Shown here piece after piece: positions 1 through 4,231 of a DNA stretch of 5,446 bases. Each line of letters opens with the position of its first letter. Position 1 is the stretch's first letter. This DNA comes from Candidatus Bathyarchaeota archaeon (lineage in GTDB: Archaea > Thermoproteota > Bathyarchaeia > RBG-16-48-13 > JAGMEO01): assembly GCA_030602965.1 (NCBI GenBank), contig JAUVYS010000092.1, positions 1-5,446 of the forward strand, given 5' to 3'. The notes beneath the pieces were generated by a model. That model had not been told where the DNA came from. It did not search any database and was given only the letters and a program-made list of their open reading frames with translations. The position numbers were made by a program, and so were the translations under genes.

Positions 1-115
1 ATCTCATGCTCAAAATCTGATCCAGTACTGTCTCCGAGATCTGCGTGAGTGTAACGTGCAAACCCGTCGCGGCATGAATGTTCGCATCCTCGCTATGGAT
101 TTATTCCCCATTTAA
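1..115 (+). CDS. C-terminal fragment of an unidentified protein
   Basis: A reading frame open from the left edge runs 37 complete codons (from base 2) to a TAA at 113-115, while the other two forward frames contain early stops (for example TGA at 46-48). The end reads ...RRGMNVRILAMDLFPI and the preceding part is rich in Leu, Arg and Cys, which looks like a folded C-terminal helix and strand rather than random translation. Its codons are more GC-rich (CGT, CGC, GGC, CTC) than the following gene's. I do not recognise the family. It does not resemble the C-terminus of DtnK, LarB, LarC or LarE as I know them, so I assign no function. The 314-nt gap and the T-tract that follows argue against an operon with the next gene. 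Confidence 0.55.
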   Translation, partial: SHAQNLIQYCLRDLRECNVQTRRGMNVRILAMDLFPI

Positions 116-125
116 AAGGTAGAAA

Positions 126-131
126 TTTTTT
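126..131 (+). terminator. Oligo-T tract after the left-edge gene
   Basis: Six consecutive T residues begin 11 nt after the TAA of the left-edge reading frame, with no hairpin before them. Archaeal RNA polymerase can stop at such T-rich stretches without a stem-loop. This placement supports transcription ending here, but T-runs are common in AT-rich DNA. Confidence 0.35.
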
Positions 132-414
132 ATTTAAGCTATGCATTAAAGACTTGCATTCTATTCTCTTGTAATCAACTAGCGTATCTATCTGCTCCAT
201 AAAATCCTATAACCCTATATAGATCCGAAGTTATCAAAGGACAATTTTTGAAATTAGTTAATAAAGAACCACGTACCTTTGAGGGGAGAGGGGTTTTTGC
301 AAAATTTAATATCTCGATTTTTGAATTATTATCTGAGTAAAAATGCTGAGACGTAGGCTTTTCTGTTCTGAGTGTAGACGAAGATTACCTTAATACCTTT
401 AATGTGAACCGTAT

Positions 415-420
415 GGAGTG
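415..420 (+). promoter_or_regulatory. Ribosome binding site of the PdxA-family gene
   Basis: GGAGTG lies 9 nt before the ATG at 430 and matches the archaeal and bacterial anti-Shine-Dalgarno core (GGAGGTG) with one base missing. It fixes the ATG at 430 as the start. The protein then begins MSVPKIAVTMGDPCGIGPE, the expected N-terminus of the family. Confidence 0.65.
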
Positions 421-429
421 GCGTGATTT

Positions 430-1464
430 ATGAGTGTTCCAAAAATCGCGGTGACTATGGGAGATCCTTGCGGAATTGGTCCAGAGATAGTAGCTCTATC
501 ATTGCAAGAAAGGGAAGTTTGGGAAGCTTGTACTCCAGTAGTTGTAGGACAGAAAGATATCTTCAATAAAGCAATTGAAATTACTAAATCACGAATTAGA
601 ACAACTGAATTACATGATCATAATTCAATGGAAGAAGAATTGGCATACAAAGACATAAGAGCTGATGTGGAAAAACACGTTATATTTAATGTTCCATTCG
701 TGTCAATTGGTGATTTTAACATTCGAAAATTCAAGTTTGGTGTTCCTTCAATAGTTTGTGGAAGATTAGCTTTTGATTTTGTTAAAAGAGCTGTACAAAT
801 GTGTAAGGAAGGTTTCATGAATGGTATGGCGACAGCTCCAATCAATAAGTTCACGTTGAGAATGGCAGGAATAAACTACATCGGTCACACAGAGATGCTT
901 AAAGACCTAACAGGATCTGAAGAAGCAATAACTATGTTCCAAGTTAAAAAACTTAAAATCTTCTTTTTGAGTAGACATAAGTCTTTGAGAGATGCTTTGG
1001 ATGAAGTGAAAAAGGAGAAAATATTAAAAATATTGGAGATAGCGGATCGATATCTTAGAGGATTTAGCATTGAAAATCCTTGCATCGCGGTGTCTGCTCT
1101 CAATCCTCATGCTGGGGAACAAGGACTTTTCGGAACTGAAGAGGAAAAAGAGATTAAACCAGCAATTGAGGAAGCTCAATCATTAGGAATTTCAGTGGAG
1201 GGACCTTATCCTGCTGACTCTGTGTTTAATAGAGCTGCGAAAGGGGAATTTGACGCAGTGATATCTCTTTACCATGATCAAGGACACGTTGCCTCAAAAA
1301 TGTATGATTTCAATAGAACTGTAAGTGTAACCTTGGGACTACCTTTCATTAGAACTTCTGTCGATCACGGGACTGCTTACGATCTGGCTGGAAAAGGCCT
1401 AGCAAACCCTACAAGCATGAAAGAAGCCATCATTGCTGCAGCTACATATGCATCGATCAGTTAA
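430..1464 (+). CDS. pdxA2: PdxA-family dehydrogenase, probably 4-phospho-D-threonate 3-dehydrogenase (PdxA2 type)
   Basis: This is a complete 344-residue protein of normal family length. PdxA enzymes are cytosolic, NAD-dependent, metal-requiring dehydrogenases that oxidise and decarboxylate a phosphorylated hydroxyacid. PdxA itself acts on 4-phosphohydroxy-L-threonine in vitamin B6 synthesis, and PdxA2 acts on 4-phospho-D-threonate or D-erythronate in sugar-acid breakdown, giving dihydroxyacetone phosphate. Visible motifs are GDPCGIGPEI (11-20), TAPINK (135-140), GHTE (152-155), LNPHAGE (224-230), GPYPADSVF (258-266), YHDQG (281-285) and TLGLPFIRTSVDHGTA (301-316). The metal ligands of E. coli PdxA (H166, H211, H266) correspond by spacing to H183, H227 and H282. 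The stretch HDQGHVASKMYDFNRTVSVTLGLP resembles PdxA2 more than biosynthetic PdxA, as I recall the two groups. No DtnK kinase is in view to confirm the pathway, so the family is near certain and the subtype likely. Confidence 0.93.
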   Translation: MSVPKIAVTMGDPCGIGPEIVALSLQEREVWEACTPVVVGQKDIFNKAIEITKSRIRTTELHDHNSMEEELAYKDIRADVEKHVIFNVPFVSIGDFNIRKFKFGVPSIVCGRLAFDFVKRAVQMCKEGFMNGMATAPINKFTLRMAGINYIGHTEMLKDLTGSEEAITMFQVKKLKIFFLSRHKSLRDALDEVKKEKILKILEIADRYLRGFSIENPCIAVSALNPHAGEQGLFGTEEEKEIKPAIEEAQSLGISVEGPYPADSVFNRAAKGEFDAVISLYHDQGHVASKMYDFNRTVSVTLGLPFIRTSVDHGTAYDLAGKGLANPTSMKEAIIAAATYASIS

Positions 1465-1497
1465 TACAAATCAGTCTTATGTCACAAAATAAATTTT

Positions 1498-1521
1498 AAA
1501 AAAAAGGGATTAGTTAAAAAA
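1498..1521 (-). terminator. Minus-strand T-tracts after the slipin gene
   Basis: On the minus strand, runs of T6 (1516-1521) and T8 (1498-1505) occur 38-61 nt past the slipin stop codon in the 94-nt space between two convergent genes. There is no stem-loop. This fits archaeal T-rich, hairpin-free termination and would keep slipin transcripts from running antisense through the PdxA-family gene. Confidence 0.5.
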
Positions 1522-1558
1522 TTTAGAGATTGGTTCTTGGTTATAGATTAAACAAGGG

Positions 1559-2371
1559 TTATTTGGTTTTCTTTGAACTAGGAGGCTTCATCATTCCTAA
1601 AGGTGGAAGATTACTTATCTGTTCTAGTGGCATAGCGAAGACTATTGTGTTGCTTTGATCTTTACTTACATCTGCCAGTGTAGCAAGTCTTCTCAGTTCT
1701 AGAGCGCCTTTCACCTTTGACATAGTCTCTGCAGCGTCCGCGTAGTTTTGGGACGCTTCTTTTTCCGCCTTTGCCTTTATTTTGATGGCTCTAGCTTCAC
1801 GTTCAGCTTCAGCCTGCACTGCCATCGCACGTTTCATGTCCTCAGGCAAGAGAATGCTCTGAAGCTCAATAGATCTAATATCAATACCCCACTCATCAGA
1901 TTCCTTATCTACTACATCCTTCAATTGTTGCGCAATGTCTTGTCGTCTCGAAAGAAGATTATCAAGCTCAAAGTTACCAACTATGTTTCTGAGTGCTGTT
2001 TGTGCTTTTTGCTGAATAGCATATCTATAGTCCTCTATCTCGGTGATACTCTTTTTTGCATCGGTTACCCTCATCAACATTACAGCGTCTATTACAACCG
2101 AAATGTTGTCATGTGTGATGGCTGCTTGTTTTGGCATATCTATCGCCCTTGTTCTCATGTCTCTCCTTATAATGTTTTCAATGAATGGAAGTTTGAAGTG
2201 AAGACCTGGACCAATTTCCCTATTGTATCTTCCAAGACGGAAGATCAGGGCTCTATCCCATTCCTTGTTAATGATCACCATCGAAGCCAGTAATGTGATG
2301 CCAACTATGAAAAGAATAATTGAGAAAATGATGAATGATATGTTACCTATGAATAACTCAAGTATACTCAT
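1559..2371 (-). CDS. Slipin/stomatin-like SPFH-domain membrane protein
   Basis: This is a complete 270-residue protein. Residues about 7-34 form one hydrophobic membrane segment. They are followed by a stomatin-type SPFH (prohibitin homology) domain at about 35-195, with ALIFRLGRYNREIGPGLHFKLPF (41-63), RRDMRTRAIDMPKQ (69-82), AQTALRNIVGNFELDNLLSRR (123-143) and IELQSILLPEDMKRAM (168-183). A charged Ala/Glu/Lys-rich coiled coil covers about 184-222, and the tail is basic (SSKKTK). Family members oligomerise into ring-like assemblies that organise membrane microdomains, and archaeal ones are often cleaved by or linked to an NfeD/STOPP-type serine protease. No nfeD gene is adjacent here, which is unusual for the slipin group. 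The ATG at 2371 is fixed by a near-perfect Shine-Dalgarno sequence. Family assignment is secure; the cellular role is unknown. Confidence 0.95.
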   Translation of the reverse strand: MSILELFIGNISFIIFSIILFIVGITLLASMVIINKEWDRALIFRLGRYNREIGPGLHFKLPFIENIIRRDMRTRAIDMPKQAAITHDNISVVIDAVMLMRVTDAKKSITEIEDYRYAIQQKAQTALRNIVGNFELDNLLSRRQDIAQQLKDVVDKESDEWGIDIRSIELQSILLPEDMKRAMAVQAEAEREARAIKIKAKAEKEASQNYADAAETMSKVKGALELRRLATLADVSKDQSNTIVFAMPLEQISNLPPLGMMKPPSSKKTK

Positions 2372-2381
2372 AACTTATTTT

Positions 2382-2391
2382 TCACCTCCTT
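2382..2391 (-). promoter_or_regulatory. Strong ribosome binding site of the slipin gene
   Basis: Read on the minus strand this is AAGGAGGTGA, an essentially full complement of the 16S rRNA 3' end, placed 10 nt before the ATG at 2371. It is the strongest translation signal in the window and implies a leadered mRNA. The start of transcription must therefore lie to the right of about 2392. Confidence 0.85.
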
Positions 2392-2411
2392 TTCAACTTC
2401 ATTTATACTTG

Positions 2412-2424
2412 TCTCAAATTGAGA
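2412..2424. promoter_or_regulatory. 13-bp palindrome TCTCAA-A-TTGAGA upstream of slipin
   Basis: This is a perfect 6-bp inverted repeat around a central A, 41 nt before the slipin start and 14 nt beyond the end of the small ORF. The right arm recurs as TTGAGAATT at 2455-2463 (also at 2419-2427), and TTGAGA appears again at 2546-2551. TATA-like minus-strand stretches lie on both sides (AAGTATAAAT at 2401-2410, ACAAATAATT at 2423-2432). It could be an operator of a slipin-specific promoter, but no regulator is known and the AT-rich context makes chance a real alternative. Confidence 0.35.
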
Positions 2425-2437
2425 ATTATTTGTATCA

Positions 2438-2587
2438 CTAAGCCCATTGATAATTTGAGAATTCTATTGTATGCATTACTTTCTGTTTGAAATCATTGTC
2501 TTTACATTCAAATGTATATGTCACAGAACCATCATGAGCAAATAATTGAGACTTCAATTCAATTTTAACAAATTTGTATTCGTACAT
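2438..2587 (-). CDS. Possible 49-residue small protein upstream of slipin
   Basis: A 50-codon frame runs from ATG at 2587 to TAG, with a TAA a few codons upstream that rules out a longer start. It begins MYEYKFVKIEL and ends IEFSNYQWA. Three alternating hydrophobic/polar stretches (2-11, 22-29, 36-46) predict beta strands. The opening recalls DUF4177-type small proteins, which commonly start M-(Y/W)-EYK, but the rest does not follow that family, so this is only a hint. The codons look like normal coding usage for this AT-rich genome. There is no good Shine-Dalgarno sequence. A TATA-like box at 2619-2628 would start transcription only about 10 nt before the ATG. It lies 66 nt upstream of slipin on the same strand, so the two may be co-transcribed. 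Confidence 0.4.
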   Translation of the reverse strand: MYEYKFVKIELKSQLFAHDGSVTYTFECKDNDFKQKVMHTIEFSNYQWA

Positions 2588-2618
2588 AGTAGTTTGTGGT
2601 TCAACCTCTTATCATAAT

Positions 2619-2628
2619 AGTATATTAA
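2619..2628 (-). promoter_or_regulatory. TATA-like box for the small ORF (and possibly slipin)
   Basis: On the minus strand this reads TTAATATACT, centred about 36 nt before the ATG at 2587. With the usual archaeal distance of about 25 nt, transcription would begin near 2597-2600 and leave a leader of about 10 nt. It falls inside an inverted repeat, ATAGTA (2617-2622) and TACTAT (2634-2639), that could serve as a repressor site. Confidence 0.35.
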
Positions 2629-2638
2629 CAAATTACTA

Positions 2639-2656
2639 TATGAGGTTTATCTCATA
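2639..2656. promoter_or_regulatory. Putative Lrp operator TATGAG-N6-CTCATA
   Basis: An 18-bp element with two perfect 6-bp arms, TATGAG and CTCATA, separated by GTTTAT sits in the 135-nt space between the divergent small ORF and the regulator gene. A degenerate copy, TGTGAG-N7-ATCATA (2690-2708), overlaps the regulator's TATA box. Extra half-sites ATCATAA occur at 2611-2617 and 2703-2709. Lrp/AsnC proteins bind short, AT-rich, imperfect palindromes of about 13-18 bp as dimers and often control their own gene, so autoregulation by the adjacent product is the natural reading. Binding is inferred, not shown. Confidence 0.5.
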
Positions 2657-2694
2657 ATATTGGGAAAAAACATCGAAAAAACTATTAATTGTGA

Positions 2695-2703
2695 GATATA
2701 TTA
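2695..2703 (+). promoter_or_regulatory. TATA box of the Lrp-family gene, leaderless start
   Basis: GATATATTA is centred about 24 nt before the ATG at 2723. With the standard archaeal TATA-to-start spacing of about 25 nt, transcription would start at or next to the A of the ATG. The bases just before the ATG (ATGTGATTTATC) contain no Shine-Dalgarno sequence, which fits a leaderless mRNA. The putative operator copy at 2690-2708 covers this box. Confidence 0.5.
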
Positions 2704-2722
2704 TCATAACATGTGATTTATC

Positions 2723-3184
2723 ATGGATGAAAAAGATGTGTCGATAATAAGGATCATTGGAAGAAGATCAGGATTGTCTAGCAGAAAATTATCAAAAATG
2801 CTTAACATTCCCATACCAACTGTTCACAGAAGGATTAAGAAAATGGAGAAAGATGGAATAATCAAAGGATATAAAGCACTGATTGATTATGAAAAAACAA
2901 CTTGGCCAATAGGTGCATTATTACTCATAGACTTGGAAGAGACTATTCCAGGAAAAGATCCTAGACCAAAAAAGGATATCTTACGATCTCTGAGGAGTTT
3001 TGATGAAATTGAAGAGGTAATAGAGGTCCAAGCTGCAAATTTCGACTTAGTTGTTAGAGCTAGGTTTGGGACTCTTAAAAAATTATCAGAATTTATAGAG
3101 AAATTGAGATATGTAGAAGGTATAGAAGAAACGTCATCAGCGATTATAACTGAAGAAACTGTTCTACCTCCAAGTCGTTCATAA
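2723..3184 (+). CDS. Lrp/AsnC-family transcriptional regulator
   Basis: This is a complete 153-residue protein of the usual length for the family. Residues 1-50 are the AsnC-type winged helix-turn-helix: MDEKDVSIIRIIGRRSGLSSRKLSKML, recognition helix IPIPTVHRRIKKMEKDGIIKGY (29-50). After a linker, residues about 64-146 form the RAM effector and oligomerisation domain (ALLLIDLEE, EEVIEVQAANFDLVVRARFGTLKKLSEFIEKL, TSSAIITEE). In well-studied members the loop here reads close to TG-x-x-D; this protein has AANFD (104-108), so the usual glycine is missing and its effector response may differ. Such proteins bind DNA as dimers or octamers and answer to amino acids or nutrient state. Palindromes directly upstream suggest autoregulation and control of the divergent small ORF and slipin. 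The specific effector cannot be told. Confidence 0.93.
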   Translation: MDEKDVSIIRIIGRRSGLSSRKLSKMLNIPIPTVHRRIKKMEKDGIIKGYKALIDYEKTTWPIGALLLIDLEETIPGKDPRPKKDILRSLRSFDEIEEVIEVQAANFDLVVRARFGTLKKLSEFIEKLRYVEGIEETSSAIITEETVLPPSRS

Positions 3185-3241
3185 TGAAGAGGAGATGTAG
3201 TTAAAAAGTTATTTCGGTGAATTTACTAAGAGCTTTAAGAA

Positions 3242-3246
3242 TTTTT
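3242..3246 (+). terminator. Weak T-tract after the Lrp-family gene
   Basis: A run of five T residues, preceded by AAGAGCTTTAAGAA, lies 57 nt past the regulator's stop within the 127-nt space before the convergent HD-domain gene. It is the only plausible plus-strand stop signal in this space, and weak on its own. Confidence 0.2.
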
Positions 3247-3311
3247 AGCACACGATCCAGTTGTTAATATGTTCCATTGGACACCCTTCCTCTGGTCTAA
3301 GTAAGTGATGT

Positions 3312-3905
3312 CTATTGTGATATTAACGCTTTCAGCTCAATTAATAGCTTTTCATAACTCTCTTTTCCAGTTTTGGTTCTGAACCAGTTTTCAGCTTGTT
3401 CTTCATAGCTCTTCATCATAGATCTTACCATTTTTTCTGAGGAGAATATTCCTCTAATTCGTTCTAATCCTTCTTTTCCAAATCTGTCCAGTCGGTCAGC
3501 TTCCATGAGTAAGATCTCATCTTTTTCTTTTATTTTTTCTGGCATGTCGTGAATTGATATTAAATGTGAGATTCTTTCTGTTTTTTCCTTAGGATATTTT
3601 AATTCGTTAAGTATTTTTTTGGACAGTTCTGCCCCTTTCTCCATGTGAAGAGGAAAATATTTGCGCAGCTCTTCGATGTCTATTTTTTTGTTTTTTAGTT
3701 CTTTAGGTAGCGCAAGATACCAGCCAATGTCATGAAGATATGCGGCAGGTATGAGTATATCCTCATCTCCGCCTTCCTGTTTAATTAAATATTTTAGCCA
3801 TTTAACAGTCCTTAAAGTGTGCTCCCAGTCTCCTGGCCTAGCATCAGTTAAATATTCTTTACAAATTTCTTTTAATTTTGGCATTATTTTTTCTTTCATA
3901 GCCAT
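3312..3905 (-). CDS. HD-domain metal-dependent phosphohydrolase
   Basis: This is a 197-residue protein of unknown substrate. HD-domain enzymes use one or two metal ions to cut phosphoester bonds, often in nucleotides or signalling nucleotides. Counting from the ATG at 3905, the metal-binding set is visible in order: H29 (DWEHTLRTVKWL), H58-D59 (PAAYLHDIGWYL), H87 (FPLHMEKGAELSKKIL), H114 and H119 (SHLISIHD), and D137 (MEADRLDRFG). All expected ligands are present, so it should be active. The C-terminal 55 residues are helical and charged. A GTG start at 3914 would add three residues, but AAGGGTG (3912-3918) sits 6 nt before the ATG at 3905 and would be the ribosome site, so I prefer 3905. An ATG at 3899 is a further alternative. 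Neighbours do not reveal the substrate. Confidence 0.88.
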   Translation of the reverse strand: MAMKEKIMPKLKEICKEYLTDARPGDWEHTLRTVKWLKYLIKQEGGDEDILIPAAYLHDIGWYLALPKELKNKKIDIEELRKYFPLHMEKGAELSKKILNELKYPKEKTERISHLISIHDMPEKIKEKDEILLMEADRLDRFGKEGLERIRGIFSSEKMVRSMMKSYEEQAENWFRTKTGKESYEKLLIELKALISQ

Positions 3906-3911
3906 AGTTAA

Positions 3912-3918
3912 CACCCTT
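3912..3918 (-). promoter_or_regulatory. Ribosome binding site deciding the HD-domain start
   Basis: On the minus strand this reads AAGGGTG, with 6 nt to the ATG at 3905. The upstream GTG candidate (3912-3914) lies inside this element and would itself lack a ribosome site. This favours the ATG at 3905. Confidence 0.45.
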
Positions 3919-3922
3919 GAGA

Positions 3923-3931
3923 ATTATAAAT
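3923..3931 (-). promoter_or_regulatory. TATA-like box of the HD-domain gene
   Basis: ATTTATAAT on the minus strand is centred about 22 nt before the ATG at 3905 and 28 nt before the ATG at 3899. If used, transcription would begin around 3899-3904, so the mRNA would be leaderless or nearly so. That would compete with the ribosome-site reading; the two signals cannot both be used by one transcript. Confidence 0.4.
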
Positions 3932-4195
3932 TTAGATATCAAAAGATGTTATAGACTAATAGGGTAAGAAAGGAGATTTCAACCAAAAAAATGCCCTAGT
4001 ATACTCATAATCACATCAATTGAAGTTGTCTAGTAACGATTTCAATTTAATCTTGCGGTTGTTCCTCATTATTACTTTTAGTTTCACAAAAATATTTAAT
4101 TATTTGGAATTCAAATTAAGTCTTCCCAAAGAATGTAAACATGATTATCTGTATTTCAAAAAAATACCTTTCCGTCATGAAATGAAACTATGTTG
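3932..4195. other. Divergent non-coding region between the HD-domain and LarA genes
   Basis: Very AT-rich and without a convincing gene. A 93-codon plus-strand frame (4020-4301) starts with TTG, is dominated by Phe, Leu and Ile, and runs into larA in another frame, so I do not accept it. AAGGAGAT (3970-3977) looks like a ribosome site, but the next ATG (3991) opens only ATG-CCC-TAG. AGTATACTCATAA at 3998-4010 is an exact copy of 2361-2373 and contains the CTCATAA half-site seen before the Lrp-family gene. AAATATTTAATTATTT at 4089-4104 is TATA-like but 130 nt from larA. No RNA gene is recognisable. Confidence 0.45.
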
Positions 4196-4210
4196 TTTTA
4201 TACTCAGTAT
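4196..4210 (+). promoter_or_regulatory. TATA-like box and palindrome before the LarA-family gene
   Basis: TTTTATAC (4196-4203) is centred about 32 nt before the ATG at 4232, the right distance for transcription to start near 4225. It overlaps a perfect 11-bp palindrome, ATACT-C-AGTAT (4200-4210), placed where a bound repressor would block the promoter. ATACTCA within it also occurs at 4001-4007 and 2364-2370. This is positional evidence only. Confidence 0.35.
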
Positions 4211-4218
4211 TTTTATTG

Positions 4219-4223
4219 AAGGA
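4219..4223 (+). promoter_or_regulatory. Ribosome binding site of the LarA-family gene
   Basis: AAGGA sits 8 nt before the ATG at 4232. An in-frame TGA at 4217-4219 overlaps it and excludes any longer protein, so the ATG at 4232 is the first possible start. The protein then begins MPFINFKQGHGTLRLNVP, the expected LarA N-terminus. A transcript starting near 4225 would lack this site, so either the promoter lies further upstream or translation is by the leaderless route. Confidence 0.5.
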
Positions 4224-4231
4224 CTACTGAA

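Larger units (their letters stand above)
116..429. other. Non-coding gap upstream of the PdxA-family gene
   Basis: All six frames are cut by frequent stops. The only small open frame I found is 35 codons on the minus strand (93-200). It overlaps the left-edge gene and has no family resemblance. Visible items are the T6 tract at 126-131, TATA-like TATATAG at 216-222, a purine-rich GAGGGGAGAGGGG block at 281-293 followed by T5, an AT-rich stretch near 300-330, and TTAATAC at 390-396. The last lies about 36 nt before the ATG and is the best-placed TATA candidate for the downstream gene. A 7-bp inverted repeat (TCAAAGG 234-240, CCTTTGA 276-282) has a 35-nt loop and is probably chance. I see no tRNA or other recognisable RNA. 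Confidence 0.5.

Noticed and set aside
93..200. 35-codon minus-strand frame beginning MEQIDTLVDYKR with a TATA-like box upstream
   Set aside because: Short, overlaps the left-edge gene antisense, and its second half looks like random translation.
234..282. Inverted repeat TCAAAGG/CCTTTGA
   Set aside because: Seven base pairs with a 35-nt loop is expected by chance, and there is no supporting context.
1748..2293. 181-codon plus-strand open frame
   Set aside because: It lies wholly antisense to the clear slipin gene, is rich in Cys, Phe and Ser, and shows no family resemblance.
2565..2634. TTAACAAATT repeated 60 nt apart
   Set aside because: Ten AT-rich bases recurring in AT-rich DNA, with one copy inside the small ORF; not distinguishable from chance.
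3272..3290. GTTCCATTGGACAC near-palindrome between lrp and the HD-domain gene
   Set aside because: Arms pair only with a one-base bulge and almost no loop, and no T-tract follows on either strand, so it is not a credible terminator.
3970..3999. AAGGAGAT followed by ATG-CCC-TAG, a two-residue open frame
   Set aside because: Spacing of 13 nt is too long and a dipeptide is not a credible product; most likely chance.
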